Below, in pieces: positions 16,283-25,300 of a DNA stretch of 64,000 nt (its first letter is position 1; the number at the start of each line of letters is the position of its first letter). Source of the stretch: Geoalkalibacter sp. (GTDB taxonomy: Bacteria; Desulfobacterota; Desulfuromonadia; Desulfuromonadales; Geoalkalibacteraceae). A program made the translations under genes and the position numbers. The notes below the pieces were generated by a model. It was not told the origin of the DNA and ran no database searches. It worked only from the letters and a program-made list of their open reading frames with translations. The stretch is taken from contig NZ_JAUWAV010000023.1 of the NCBI RefSeq assembly GCF_030605225.1, forward strand, positions 1 to 64,000. The letters run 5' to 3'.

Positions 16283-17371
16283 TCAGAACAACGTCCCCAA
16301 CACAATGCCCAGCGCACTGAGCGGCCCGGCGTCGCCGATGCCGTCAACGGTCTTCTCGACCTTGTTGAGGGTCGTTTTGGCGTCGCGGTACAGATCATCC
16401 TCGTTGACGAGCCGGCCGATGGTGCCCTGTCCGTCGTCGATCTTGGCGGCGATGCTATTGATGCGCGTCATGGTTTCGGTGGTTTCCACGTAGAGCTTTT
16501 CGTCGTGGATCAACCGTCCCAGGGTGCCCTCGCCCTGATTGGCCTTGGCGGTGATGTCGCGGATATTGCCCAGGGCGTCCGCGGCGCGATCATGCACCTC
16601 GTTGTTGACCAGCAACTGACCGAGGGTGCCCTCACCGTTCTTGAGGCGCTCGGTGATTTCCTGCAAATTGGCCAGGGCCGCCGTGGTGTTCTCGTAAAGC
16701 TGCTCGTCGTGAAGCATGCGCCCGAGGGAGCCCTCGCCGGACTCAAGGCGCCGGGTGAGCTCGGCCAGATTGGCGGCCACGGCCTGGACATCGGCATAGA
16801 GCGCCGGATCATTGACCAACTGGCCCAAGGTTCCCTGGCCTTCATCAACCTTGCGCAGAATATTGGCCAGACGTTCGCCGGAAACGTTGAGCTGTTCGCG
16901 GCCTTCGGTGAGAAACGCGCTGAAATCGGTCATGGCCGTTTTAAAGTTGCGGTCAAGGTCGGCAAGCATCTGATCGATGTTGACGCTGGGCTCGGTGGGA
17001 ACCGCCGATCCCGGCTCGAGAATCGGCTTGCCTTCCGAGCCGAAGGAAAGCCCGAGGAACTGTCCGCCGAGGAGATTGGTCTGGCGCACCCGGGCAATGG
17101 TGTCGCCCTTGACCGCCGTGCCCTCGGCCACGCGAAACACGACCTTGATGCGGTAATCCTCAAGCTGGATGGATCTGACCTTGCCCACCTGCACGCCCGC
17201 CATGCGCACCGGATCACCCTCGTTGAGACCGACCAGGGATTCAAAATAGGCCACGTATTCCACCTGGCTTTCAAAAGGCCGGAATTCTTCGACGAACTCG
17301 ATCAGCAGCGCCAGGGCGACCAGCGCGACGAGAAAAAACAGACCGACTTTCTGCTCGGTTGAAATCGCCAT
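16283..17371 (-). CDS. mlaD: MlaD-type MCE-domain lipid transport protein with C-terminal repeats
   Basis: 362 residues. An N-terminal membrane anchor (VGLFFLVALVALALLIEFV) is followed by one MCE domain (VEYVAYFESLVGLNEGDPVRMAGVQVGKV, about 37-120). The C-terminal half has five tandem copies, about 37 residues apart, of a G-[EQ]-G-[TS]-[LI]-G-[RQ] motif followed by an acidic/aromatic segment (such as GTLGRLIHDEKLY). E. coli MlaD has no such tail. It carries phospholipids between membranes with MlaE and MlaF. Last gene of the minus-strand cluster; no mlaC is in the window. Confidence 0.93.
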   Translation of the reverse strand: MAISTEQKVGLFFLVALVALALLIEFVEEFRPFESQVEYVAYFESLVGLNEGDPVRMAGVQVGKVRSIQLEDYRIKVVFRVAEGTAVKGDTIARVRQTNLLGGQFLGLSFGSEGKPILEPGSAVPTEPSVNIDQMLADLDRNFKTAMTDFSAFLTEGREQLNVSGERLANILRKVDEGQGTLGQLVNDPALYADVQAVAANLAELTRRLESGEGSLGRMLHDEQLYENTTAALANLQEITERLKNGEGTLGQLLVNNEVHDRAADALGNIRDITAKANQGEGTLGRLIHDEKLYVETTETMTRINSIAAKIDDGQGTIGRLVNEDDLYRDAKTTLNKVEKTVDGIGDAGPLSALGIVLGTLF

Positions 17372-17372
17372 C

Positions 17373-18266
17373 TCAGGCTCCTGTAATTCCCTTGGTGGTG
17401 GTGTAGATAAAATTTTTCACGTTCGGATTCTCGCTGGCCTTGAGTTCGGCCGGCGTGCCGATTTCGATGATCCGCCCCTCGTGGATCATGGCCACGCGAT
17501 CCGAGAGATAAAAGGCGAAATTGAGATCGTGGCTGACGATGATGCTGGTCAGGCTCACCTCGTCCCTGAGCTTCATGATGACCCGGGCCAGTTCGTCGGA
17601 AGTCACCGGGTCGAGTTCGGCGGTGGGCTCGTCGTAAAGAATCAGATCGGGGTTCATGGCCAGGGAGCGGGCGATGGCCACCCGTTTTTTCATGCCCCCG
17701 GAAAGCTCCGAGGTCATGAGATCTTCCTTGCCCTCGAGTCCCACCAGGCGCAGCTTCTGCCGGATGATGCGCCGGATGCGTCCTTCGTTGCAGATCCGTT
17801 TCTCCCGCAGCCATAGGCCGACGTTTTCCCCGACCGTCAGCGAATTGAACAGGGCCGAGGTCTGAAACACCATGCTGTAGCGGTATTCGCGCGGCGCGTT
17901 CTTCGGCTTGGGGGCGAAAACATCATGACCGTCGATGAGAATCCGGCCGCTGTCGGGTTTGATCAGCTTGACGATGTGCTTGAGCAGCACGCTCTTGCCG
18001 GTCCCCGAGGGGCCGATGATGGAAAAGGTTTCTCCCGCCTTGATTTCCAGGCAGATGTCCTTGAGCACATGCAGATTGCCGAAGGATTTGTTGAGGTTTT
18101 CGATGCGGATGTCGACCCCGCGCGGCTCTGCGTATTCGGCGACGCACTCGCCGCGTTCTTCCTCATCGAAAACCGAGCCGGGAAAGCCGTGCACCAGCTT
18201 GTTCAACAAACCGCCATTGCCGTTATCGTTGCCGTTGGCCTGCTTGGTCGTAGGCATAAGAATCAA
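17373..18266 (-). CDS. mlaF: MlaF-type ABC transporter ATPase
   Basis: About 297 residues. ATPase of the Mla lipid transporter: Walker A GPSGTGKS, signature LSGGMKKR, Walker B LILYDEPTAELDP and switch His in IIVSHDLNF. An N-terminal extension of about 45 residues, Asn/Gly-rich at first, precedes the usual start. Two starts are possible: a TTG at 18266 with AGGA 4 nt upstream, or an ATG at 18257 with a long spacing; the first is given. It sits between mlaE (6 nt) and mlaD (1 nt). Confidence 0.93.
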   Translation of the reverse strand: MILMPTTKQANGNDNGNGGLLNKLVHGFPGSVFDEEERGECVAEYAEPRGVDIRIENLNKSFGNLHVLKDICLEIKAGETFSIIGPSGTGKSVLLKHIVKLIKPDSGRILIDGHDVFAPKPKNAPREYRYSMVFQTSALFNSLTVGENVGLWLREKRICNEGRIRRIIRQKLRLVGLEGKEDLMTSELSGGMKKRVAIARSLAMNPDLILYDEPTAELDPVTSDELARVIMKLRDEVSLTSIIVSHDLNFAFYLSDRVAMIHEGRIIEIGTPAELKASENPNVKNFIYTTTKGITGA

Positions 18267-18272
18267 GCGTTC

Positions 18273-19052
18273 CTAGAGAGTCATGCGCGTCAAAAAGTAA
18301 TTGGCGACCATGATCAGCAAAAACCCCATGACCACCGCGCGCGTGGTGGAGCGGCCGATGCCGCGGGCGCCGCCGGTGGTGCTGAAACCGACATAGCAGC
18401 CGACATGGGCGATGATCCCGCCGAAGACGGTGGCCTTGAGCAGGCCCTTGAAGATCTCGGCGTAATCCAGGGCCAGTATCAGATTGTCGAAATAGACATT
18501 GAGGGGCACGTTGATGCGCGGCGTGAAGCTGCTGATGAAGCCGCCGCCAAGAATGCCGACGATGATGGAGAACACCGTCAGCGCCGGCACCGCCAGCAGG
18601 CAGGCGATCATGCGCGGCATGGCCAGATAGCGCACCGGGTTGATTTCCAGGGTCTTGAGGGCGTCGATCTCCTCGTAGACCTTCATGGCCCCGATTTCCG
18701 CCGCCATGGCCGAGCCGACGCGACCGGCCACGAGAATGCTGGTCATGACGGGTCCGAGCTCCTTGACCATGGACAGACCGACGATGGCGCCGATGACGTT
18801 CTGCGTGCCGTACACCGCCAACTGCGTGCCGGTCTGAAGGGCGAGAACCATGCCGACGAAAAAGGCCATGAGCGCCGCGATGGGCAGGGTGTCGTTGCCG
18901 ATGTCCTTCATCTGGCGAAAAATGGAGGGCAGATTGCGCGGCGCTTCCTTGAAGTAATAGAAGGTCTGCGCCAGTTGCTGCAGCATCTCGCCGGTGGTCT
19001 GCGCCAGGGCGAGAAGTTTGCCGCCGAGGGCGCCGAGAAACCGTCCGATCAT
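18273..19052 (-). CDS. mlaE: MlaE-type ABC transporter permease
   Basis: 259 residues, normal for MlaE. Signature segments are MVLALQTGTQLAVYGTQNVIG, LGPVMTSILVAGRVGSAMAAEIGAMKV (the conserved coupling region) and DALKTLEINPVRYLAMPR, with five to six hydrophobic spans. Forms the membrane core with MlaF and MlaD. Its ATG overlaps the stop of the upstream Trp/Pro-repeat gene (ATGA), so the two are translationally coupled. Confidence 0.95.
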   Translation of the reverse strand: MIGRFLGALGGKLLALAQTTGEMLQQLAQTFYYFKEAPRNLPSIFRQMKDIGNDTLPIAALMAFFVGMVLALQTGTQLAVYGTQNVIGAIVGLSMVKELGPVMTSILVAGRVGSAMAAEIGAMKVYEEIDALKTLEINPVRYLAMPRMIACLLAVPALTVFSIIVGILGGGFISSFTPRINVPLNVYFDNLILALDYAEIFKGLLKATVFGGIIAHVGCYVGFSTTGGARGIGRSTTRAVVMGFLLIMVANYFLTRMTL

Positions 19053-20542
19053 GGCGTCGGCTCCGTCTGCCCCCAGGAGATTCCCCAGGGCAGATAGAAC
19101 AGGGACAGGCGGCTGCCGGCCGGCTCGCGAACCAGAGTCACCAGCCCCTTGAGAATCTTGATTTCACGCATTTCGCCTCCCTCGCCCCGATATCCGACCA
19201 GAGGAAAAACCTCGTAGGCCAGATCCGCTCCGCGGCGCTCCTTCCAGTACAGATTCCAAAGAAAAGAGGATACGGAGTTGCCCTGCGTGTCCCATTTGCT
19301 CTGATAAAGGGTGTAAAGCGGCGACCAGTTGCGCCGGATGCCGCCCTTCTCCGGGAAAAACGGCTCCAGCAGAGCCAGGGTGGAAAAATGCGACACCCCC
19401 TGGCGCCGCTCGTAATTGAACAAGGGCCAGAAGGCCACCCGCTTGAGCCGGACATAATCGGGTTCTTCCTCCAAGCGCAGGCGCTCCTCCAGGTTGGAGT
19501 AAAGAAAAAACAGCACCTGGCGCCGCTCGCGCACCAGTTCTTCGGTGGTCAGGCGACTGTGCAGGAAAAACGGCCAGAGCACCCAGTTGCGCTCCAGGGC
19601 GCCTGTGCGCTCGCGCGAATAAAAAGGCAAAAACTTGCGCGACTCGCGATGACTGCCCTGGGCATGGCGAACCAGCGGCCAGGGAAAGTTCCATTCCTCG
19701 TAATCGCGTTCACGATCGACGATATGACTGAAAAAGGGCCACAGCCAGGTTCTCTGACTGCGGGCCGGCGAATCATCAGCGAGATAAAAGGGAAACACCC
19801 CGCGACGGTGCCGGGGATTTTCCGTATCCAGGCGCAGGTGCTCGTTGAAATAAAAGGGCCAGAGCACGAATCGCTTCTGGTACACCCCGTCTTTCTGCGA
19901 GCGGCCGTACAAGGGCCAGATCTTCACGCCGCTTTCGTTTTCTCCCTCGATACGGGCATAGATCGGCCAGAGGATATTGGTGATTTCCGTATCGCCGCGC
20001 CGAGTATAGCCGTAAACGGGAAACAGGGTGAAGCGAATCTCATCGCGCCAGAACTTGCCGTAAAGCTTGCCTCCGAAAGGAAAGAAGGCGAAATAATCGC
20101 CCTGCTCCCGGTCCTGGCCGTAGAAGATGAAGGGAAACAGCATGAATTCGTCGCCGTGCCCTTCGCGGCGACGATCCGTATCCGATTCCAGCAGCCGAAA
20201 AAATTGAAAGTAGCGCTGATCCTGCGACTGGCGGCTGCCGGCCGCAGGGTAGAGATACTCGGCGAAGCGGCGGCCGTCCTCTTCATCGTGGGCCCGGAAA
20301 AACAAGGGGCGCACGCCGTATTCCACCTCGCTGCCCTTGCGCTCGTGCTTGAACAAGGGTCCGAGCAGACGCAGGCTCGAATACTCAAGACGCGGTGAGC
20401 TGCGATAATCGATCAGCGGCCAAAGGGTGAAAATCCGGTCCTGATCTTGCGCCTGTCCCGGCGACGGCGCGCCCAAAATCAACAGCAAGGCGCCCGCCAT
20501 GGCCAGGACAACGGAGCGTGCCGGCATGTTAAGAATCCGCAT
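19049..20542 (-). CDS. Secreted Trp-Pro-aromatic repeat protein, Mla-linked, function unknown
   Basis: About 497 residues. After a signal peptide (SVVLAMAGALLLILGAPSPGQAQ) the chain is built of many short repeats of the form W-P-[FLI]-[FYV] or F-P-[FV]-[FY] spaced 15-35 residues, e.g. FTLWPLIDYR, LFPFIFYG, AFFPFGGKLYG, NILWPIYAR, KIWPLYGRS, VLWPFYFNEH, WLWPFFSH, AFWPLFNYER. The charged/aromatic alternation suggests a beta-barrel or long beta-sheet outer-membrane protein. ATGs at 20542 and 20527 are both near the upstream stop; I prefer 20542. Coupled to mlaE by ATGA. I know of no assigned function; the context suggests lipid handling at the outer membrane. Confidence 0.75.
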   Translation of the reverse strand: MRILNMPARSVVLAMAGALLLILGAPSPGQAQDQDRIFTLWPLIDYRSSPRLEYSSLRLLGPLFKHERKGSEVEYGVRPLFFRAHDEEDGRRFAEYLYPAAGSRQSQDQRYFQFFRLLESDTDRRREGHGDEFMLFPFIFYGQDREQGDYFAFFPFGGKLYGKFWRDEIRFTLFPVYGYTRRGDTEITNILWPIYARIEGENESGVKIWPLYGRSQKDGVYQKRFVLWPFYFNEHLRLDTENPRHRRGVFPFYLADDSPARSQRTWLWPFFSHIVDRERDYEEWNFPWPLVRHAQGSHRESRKFLPFYSRERTGALERNWVLWPFFLHSRLTTEELVRERRQVLFFLYSNLEERLRLEEEPDYVRLKRVAFWPLFNYERRQGVSHFSTLALLEPFFPEKGGIRRNWSPLYTLYQSKWDTQGNSVSSFLWNLYWKERRGADLAYEVFPLVGYRGEGGEMREIKILKGLVTLVREPAGSRLSLFYLPWGISWGQTEPTP

Positions 20543-21497
20543 CGCCATGGAGTCGATCGAAGGCTTCCCGCGCCGGTTCGAAATCTTCCTCGATGTTGAG
20601 GGCTTCGGCATGGGCGGCGATGGCGCCGGCCACATCGCCGCAGCGCTCCCGGCACAGACCGAGAAAATGAAAAAATTCCGGAGCGCGATACATGGCGCAA
20701 AAATAGGGATCTTCGGCGACCCGCTCCATGTCGCGCCGCGCATCCTCGACCTCGCCCTTGCGAAAGGCCTCTTGGGCCTGACCGATGGCGTCGAAATCAT
20801 CGATCAGCGGATGGTCGGGAACCTTTCCGGCGTCGATATCCTGCAGGCGCCGCAGCAACTCCTGCCGGGCGGAACCGGGCGGCAAACGGTCACAGATGCC
20901 CTGCCAGCGCCGCGCGGCGCCGGGATAATCGCCGAGGTAATAATCGATCTGTCCGAGATAGTTGAGAATACCCATTTCGGGTGCGGCACGGTTCAGGGCC
21001 TGCTGCAGATAGCCCAGCGCCTTGAGCAGATCGGCGCGGCAATTGTGCAGTTCGGAAAACATGGTGCCCACCTGATAGTGCGCGATGCCCAACTGCTGGA
21101 ACAGGCCGGGATTTTCCGGTTCGAGCAACAGCAGAATGCGCAGCAGGGTGATCTTGCGCCGGATGTAGAGTGGATCCACCTGGCGGGCGTCGAGCATCAC
21201 CAGTTGGGTGCCGATCTCCGCGAGAAAATGGGGATAGGCATCGCGCAGCAAACCGGCGTAGACCCGATTGTGCGGGCAGTCCGGAAACTCGCGAAGATAA
21301 TCGAAGATCCCCTGTCCGATGGCATCATCGCTGGGGTCGCCCAGGGGGTCGACGGCGACGTGCACCGGCAGGGGAACCCGCGGCAGCGGCAGAGGCATGC
21401 GTTCGGGGCCGACGGCGACGCTTCGGCCCGGCGATGGCGTCCAAAGACGATAAAATCGCGGAGAAAGAGAGACCGCGCCTTCTTGCTGGTTACTCAT
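20529..21497 (-). CDS. TPR-repeat protein heading the Mla cluster
   Basis: 322 residues without a signal peptide. The C-terminal two thirds consist of helical tetratricopeptide-like repeats (PGLFQQLGIAHYQVG, LLKALGYLQQALNRAAPEMGILNYLGQIDYYLGDYPGAARRWQG, PEFFHFLGLCRERCGDVAGAIAAHAEALN). The N-terminal part is Pro-rich and unassigned. Upstream in-frame codons exist to 21608, but TAGGTG directly precedes the ATG at 21497. It overlaps the next gene by 14 nt and is probably the first gene of the unit leading to mlaEFD. Likely a cytoplasmic scaffold or regulator; specific role unknown. Confidence 0.7.
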   Translation of the reverse strand: MSNQQEGAVSLSPRFYRLWTPSPGRSVAVGPERMPLPLPRVPLPVHVAVDPLGDPSDDAIGQGIFDYLREFPDCPHNRVYAGLLRDAYPHFLAEIGTQLVMLDARQVDPLYIRRKITLLRILLLLEPENPGLFQQLGIAHYQVGTMFSELHNCRADLLKALGYLQQALNRAAPEMGILNYLGQIDYYLGDYPGAARRWQGICDRLPPGSARQELLRRLQDIDAGKVPDHPLIDDFDAIGQAQEAFRKGEVEDARRDMERVAEDPYFCAMYRAPEFFHFLGLCRERCGDVAGAIAAHAEALNIEEDFEPAREAFDRLHGDADS

Positions 21498-21523
21498 GGC
21501 ACCTACCTTGAAGACCATCAACC

Positions 21524-21544
21524 CGGCGGCGCTTCGCGCCGCCG
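21524..21544 (-). other. Strong GC hairpin in the leader of the TPR gene
   Basis: A perfect 9-bp inverted repeat, CGGCGGCGC (21524-21532) and GCGCCGCCG (21536-21544), with a 3-nt loop, 27 nt before the TPR gene ATG. No T-run follows, so it is not an obvious terminator. It could be an mRNA-stabilising or translation-modulating leader hairpin. Otherwise 21545-21693 shows nothing I can name. Confidence 0.45.
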
Positions 21545-21693
21545 AAAATCCATCGGCAGTGGATCGGACACTTCGACGCCCTGGATGATACCCCAAATCA
21601 GGGTTCAAAGGCGAGCGACATTGCTTGCATTATTTCCGCCGGCGTCCGACGCCGCGCCGGGTTGTCCAGCGTCGCGAAAACAGCGGAGAAATC

Positions 21694-21724
21694 AAAAGAA
21701 AAGGGCGGAGCCTCGGCCCCACCC
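21694..21724 (-). terminator. Intrinsic terminator downstream of tRNA-Gln
   Basis: Read on the minus strand, GGGTGGGGC / GCTCCGCCC form a 9-bp stem (with G-U pairs) around a CGAG tetraloop, followed by TTTTCTTTT. It lies 77 nt beyond the tRNA 3' end and is the first credible stop for the amidohydrolase-tRNA transcript. Confidence 0.65.
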
Positions 21725-21800
21725 TGGGTGCCTTCCCGCGGGAAGGCGCGAACTTTGACCGACCACATCACGCAAAAGCGCGAGGGATCCGGGATTTTTT

Positions 21801-21875
21801 TGGCTGGGGCGCTAGGATTCGAACCTAGGGATGTTGGAGTCAGAGTCCAATGCCTTACCGCTTGGCGACGCCCCA
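21801..21875 (-). tRNA. tRNA-Gln (anticodon CUG)
   Basis: A 75-nt cloverleaf on the minus strand. The acceptor TGGGGCG pairs with CGCCCCA, the D arm is GCCAAGCGGTAAGGC, the anticodon stem TTGGA/TCCAA encloses loop CTCTGAC (anticodon CTG), and the T arm contains GGTTCGAATCC. The U1-A72 pair and G73 are typical of tRNA-Gln, and CCA is encoded. The gene lies only 16 nt after the amidohydrolase stop on the same strand. Confidence 0.97.
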
Positions 21876-21891
21876 AAATGGGAGATTTCTT

Positions 21892-23184
21892 TTAGCAGAC
21901 TTTCATGCCGGGGTCAAGGGCAAAATGCACCTCGCGACCGGCCAGATACAGGGCGCGCACCTCGGCGGTGCGGCCGGGGCTGACCAGAAACTCATCGAGT
22001 TCGCCCAGGGATGGCAGCGCAGCGCAGCGCAGCACCTGAAAATGAGCGCCCATGCGGGGGGCGAAGCCGCCCATGTCCGCGCCGAGCCCCAAGGCCCGCG
22101 CGCCGTTGCAGGTGGCCATGCACAGCAGCTCGCGAGGGGCCAGACGCCCGGAGAATGCCCGACGGGCAAAGGCCAGCTCATCCCAGACGGAGAGGGAATC
22201 ATTGCTCGCCAGGCTGTCGGTGCCGAGGGCCAGGTTCACTCCGGCCTTCCGGTAGCTTTCCACAGGCGCCAAACCGACCCCCAGATGCCGATTGGAGCGA
22301 GGACAAAGCACCACCGAGGCACCGGCGCGCGCGATGGCCCGGCATTCGTCCGCATCGACCTGCACCCCATGCACCAGCAGATTGTCGGCAACGAGCCCCC
22401 CTCGTTCCGCAAGATAGGGAACCGGCCGACGACGCGCCGGTGGCGGCAGCATGTCGCGCCAGCCGACCAGGGGATAAAGCCGCTCGGCGATGGGTCCTTT
22501 GGATCCCAGGAGAAATTCGACCTCCGCCGCGGATTCGGCCAGATGCGTCGAGAGGGGCAGGCCGTGGCGCCGGGCGTAATCGAAAAGACTTTCCAGATAC
22601 TCGCCGCTGAGATTGTAAGGCGAATGGGGCGCAAGGCCCAGACGCAAACGTCCGGCCAGGCATTCGTCGGAAATCTTGCCGAGACCACGCAGCATCTGCC
22701 TGTTGCCGGCCGGATCCAGGCCGAGGGTTTCCAGATACAGGCGGCCGTAAAGCGGGGCATTGCGGTATTGGTCGCGCGCGGGCAGCCAGGAGAGAATATC
22801 GCCCACCGCCCCCGTTCCGGCGGCCAGACAGGCACGAATGCCGTCTCGGAGAGAGGCGGCGAAAAGATCGGGAGCCAGGGCGCGCTTGACCCGGATGATG
22901 CGCAGGATCCAATCGATGAAGTCGCTGGGCGCTGAGTGTTCGCCGCGCTGCGCGGCCCACTGGGGGAAATGGGTCAGCTCGAGATGAGTGTGGGCGTTGA
23001 CGAGGGGCGGCAACAGCACGCTGTCGTCGCCGAAATCAACGACCGCGGCTCGGGGATGAGCCGCGGTCATGGCCTTTTTGGAACCAAGATCGACAATCTG
23101 CCCATGGCGTACCACCAGGGCGCCGCCCTCCAGGGAGACGCCGCTGATCGGCACCAGATAACGGGCCAGGTAGAGAGTGTCCAC
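21892..23184 (-). CDS. Amidohydrolase of the AtzA/TrzA/MtaD group (possible aminodeoxyfutalosine deaminase)
   Basis: A 430-residue metal-dependent deaminase. The N-terminal beta-sandwich is followed by the TIM-barrel metal motif NAHTHLELT (about residues 63-71), STHLAES, LLVHGVQVD, and GTDSLASNDSLSVWDEL with the catalytic Asp. Relatives deaminate S-adenosylhomocysteine, methylthioadenosine, guanine or, in futalosine menaquinone synthesis, aminodeoxyfutalosine. The last would fit a menaquinone-using anaerobe, but no other mqn gene is in the window. It starts at GTG 8 nt after panD and is the last protein gene of the pan unit. Confidence 0.8.
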   Translation of the reverse strand: MDTLYLARYLVPISGVSLEGGALVVRHGQIVDLGSKKAMTAAHPRAAVVDFGDDSVLLPPLVNAHTHLELTHFPQWAAQRGEHSAPSDFIDWILRIIRVKRALAPDLFAASLRDGIRACLAAGTGAVGDILSWLPARDQYRNAPLYGRLYLETLGLDPAGNRQMLRGLGKISDECLAGRLRLGLAPHSPYNLSGEYLESLFDYARRHGLPLSTHLAESAAEVEFLLGSKGPIAERLYPLVGWRDMLPPPARRRPVPYLAERGGLVADNLLVHGVQVDADECRAIARAGASVVLCPRSNRHLGVGLAPVESYRKAGVNLALGTDSLASNDSLSVWDELAFARRAFSGRLAPRELLCMATCNGARALGLGADMGGFAPRMGAHFQVLRCAALPSLGELDEFLVSPGRTAEVRALYLAGREVHFALDPGMKVC

Positions 23185-23192
23185 GCCGGGAA

Positions 23193-23588
23193 TCAGATGG
23201 CTTTTTTCAGCTCGGCCTGGCCGCCCGTTTCCACCTTCTGCGCCGTGGGGCGATTTTTGTCGTCGACGAACACCAGCTTGGGCTCATGGGTCGCGACCTG
23301 CTCCTCGGGCAAATCGAGCCAGCTGGCAATGATCACCAGATCTCCGCGGGACACCAGACGCGCCGCCGCGCCGTTGATGCAGATGGTGCCGCTGCCGGGC
23401 TGACCTTCGATGGCATAGGTCTGAAACCGGGTGCCGTAGGTGACGTTCCAGATATCGACAGCCTCGTAGGGCTTGATGTCGGCCTGTTCGAGAAGATTGC
23501 GGTCGATGGTGACGCTGCCCTCATAGTGCAGGTCGGCACCGGTCACCGTGGCGCGGTGAATTTTGGATTTGAGCATTTTTCTCGTCAT
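23193..23588 (-). CDS. panD: Aspartate 1-decarboxylase
   Basis: 131 residues. Makes beta-alanine from aspartate for pantothenate synthesis. The proenzyme self-cleaves at Gly24-Ser25 to form the pyruvoyl group; here [10 protein letters not shown] places Gly at 24 and Ser at 25, exactly the E. coli numbering if translation starts at the ATG at 23588 ([13 protein letters not shown]). Other conserved stretches are [20 protein letters not shown] and GDLVIIASW. The ATG overlaps the panC stop (ATGA). Confidence 0.97.
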   Translation of the reverse strand: MTRKMLKSKIHRATVTGADLHYEGSVTIDRNLLEQADIKPYEAVDIWNVTYGTRFQTYAIEGQPGSGTICINGAAARLVSRGDLVIIASWLDLPEEQVATHEPKLVFVDDKNRPTAQKVETGGQAELKKAI

Positions 23589-24445
23589 GGTTCTGGAATC
23601 TCCTCTCCCAGATGGTGGTTGTCGATCAGGCGGGTCGCGCCCACCCTGACGGCCAGCAAGAGTACGGCATGAGGGCCGATGGTCTCCAGGTCGCTCAACG
23701 TCTCGTCGTGACAGACCTGGATGTAATCGATCCTCGCTTCGGGTTCCTGTTGAATTCTCTCGCGCACCGCCGCGAGCACGCGACGGCTGTCGCGCTCGCC
23801 GGCCTTGACCTGCGCCGCGGCGAGACGGATACCATCGAACAGCGCCAGGGCCTGCCGTCGCTGATCGGGGGTGAGTTTGACGTTGCGCGAGCTCATGGCC
23901 AGTCCGTCCGCCTCGCGCACGATGGGCAGGCCACGCACTTCGACGGGCAGATTGAGATCGGCGCTCATGCGGCGGATCACGGCCAGTTGCTGAAAATCCT
24001 TCTGTCCGAAAAAGGCCACGTGGGGTTGCACGATATTGAACAGCTTGCACACCACCGTGGTCACGCCCCGAAAATGGCCGGGGCGACTGGCGCCGCAGAG
24101 ATTTCCGGTCAGTCCCTCGACCTCGACCCAGGTGGAAAATCCGGCCGGATACATGGCGCTTGCGCGCGGCGCGAAGAGCCAGTCGGTGCCGACGGCGCGC
24201 GCCATCTCCGCATCGCGCGAAAGATCGCGCGGATAGCTGTCGAAATCCTCGCCGGCGCCGAACTGGGTCGGATTGACGAAAATACTCAGCACGACGACAT
24301 CCCCGGCGGCACGCGCCGCGCGCAGCAAGGACAGATGCCCTTCGTGCAGATAGCCCATGGTGGGCACGAAGGCCAGGCGCTTGCCCTCGCCCCGGGCGGC
24401 CAGGCAACGCTGTTGCATGTCCTGAATATCGGTAATGATTTCCAT
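23585..24445 (-). CDS. panC: Pantothenate synthetase (pantoate-beta-alanine ligase)
   Basis: 286 residues. Joins pantoate to beta-alanine using ATP. Motifs: [15 protein letters not shown] (HIGH-like ATP site, about 28-42), [36 protein letters not shown] and the C-terminal [13 protein letters not shown] (KMSKS-like). Length is normal. It follows panB by 9 nt and overlaps panD. Confidence 0.98.
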   Translation of the reverse strand: MEIITDIQDMQQRCLAARGEGKRLAFVPTMGYLHEGHLSLLRAARAAGDVVVLSIFVNPTQFGAGEDFDSYPRDLSRDAEMARAVGTDWLFAPRASAMYPAGFSTWVEVEGLTGNLCGASRPGHFRGVTTVVCKLFNIVQPHVAFFGQKDFQQLAVIRRMSADLNLPVEVRGLPIVREADGLAMSSRNVKLTPDQRRQALALFDGIRLAAAQVKAGERDSRRVLAAVRERIQQEPEARIDYIQVCHDETLSDLETIGPHAVLLLAVRVGATRLIDNHHLGEEIPEP

Positions 24446-24454
24446 GAACGCCCG

Positions 24455-25261
24455 CTAGTCGAAAGAGTGTTCGGCGGCCGGGAACAGCGCATCTTTCACT
24501 TCCCGGACATAGGCTTCGACGCCGCCGCGGATCACCCCCGAGACATCGGCGTATTTTTTGACGAATTTCGGCGAATACTTTTCACACAGGCCGAGAATGT
24601 CGTGAATGACCAGCACCTGACCGTCGCAGTAAACCCCGGCACCGATGCCGATGGTGGGAATGGAAACCGCGTTGGTGATGTCCCGCGCCAGATAACGCGG
24701 AATGCCTTCGAGCACCAGGGCGAAGGCGCCGGCGGCCTCCACCGCCTGGGCGTCGGCCAGCAGTTGGCGGGCCTGAGCTTCCTGGCGCCCCTGGACAAGA
24801 TAACCACCCATGCGATGGACCGATTGGGGGGTCAGACCGATATGACCCATGACGGGAATGTCCATGGCGGTGATGGCGCGGATGGTTTCGGCCTGATTCT
24901 CGCCCCCTTCGAGCTTGACGGCCTGCGCCCCGCCCTCCTTGATGAGGCGACCCGCATTGAGGCGGGCATCACGCAGGTCGACCTGGTAGGAGAGAAAGGG
25001 CAGGTCAGCCACCACGAGTGCCCGTCGCGAACCGCGCACCACGGCGCGCGTGTGATAGATCATCTCCTCCATGGTCACCGGCAAGGTCGTGTCGTGACCG
25101 GAGAACACGGTGCCGACGGAATCGCCCACCAGAATCACATCGATGCCGGCCTCGTCCATGATCCGCGCCAGCGGATAGTCATAGGCGGTCAGAACACTGA
25201 TCTTCTCACCCTCGGCTTTCATTTTCCGCAAGGCGAGGATGGTCTTGCGCTTGGGTTCCAT
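24455..25261 (-). CDS. panB: 3-methyl-2-oxobutanoate hydroxymethyltransferase
   Basis: 268 residues. Adds a hydroxymethyl group from methylene-tetrahydrofolate to ketoisovalerate, the first pantothenate step. Motifs: [40 protein letters not shown] (metal-binding Asp), [29 protein letters not shown] and [13 protein letters not shown]. The frame is open well upstream, but homology begins at the ATG at 25261, which has AGGGA before it. First gene of panBCD; a terminator hairpin lies 40 nt upstream of its start (see leader). Confidence 0.98.
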   Translation of the reverse strand: MEPKRKTILALRKMKAEGEKISVLTAYDYPLARIMDEAGIDVILVGDSVGTVFSGHDTTLPVTMEEMIYHTRAVVRGSRRALVVADLPFLSYQVDLRDARLNAGRLIKEGGAQAVKLEGGENQAETIRAITAMDIPVMGHIGLTPQSVHRMGGYLVQGRQEAQARQLLADAQAVEAAGAFALVLEGIPRYLARDITNAVSIPTIGIGAGVYCDGQVLVIHDILGLCEKYSPKFVKKYADVSGVIRGGVEAYVREVKDALFPAAEHSFD

Positions 25262-25300
25262 GGCGTTCCCTGCCGACCAGGGTGCAGGCCGGCGCCGAAA

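Noticed and set aside
23589-24407. Long frame continuous with panD
   Set aside because: It overlaps panC out of frame. PanD numbering (Gly24-Ser25) fits the start at 23588 exactly.
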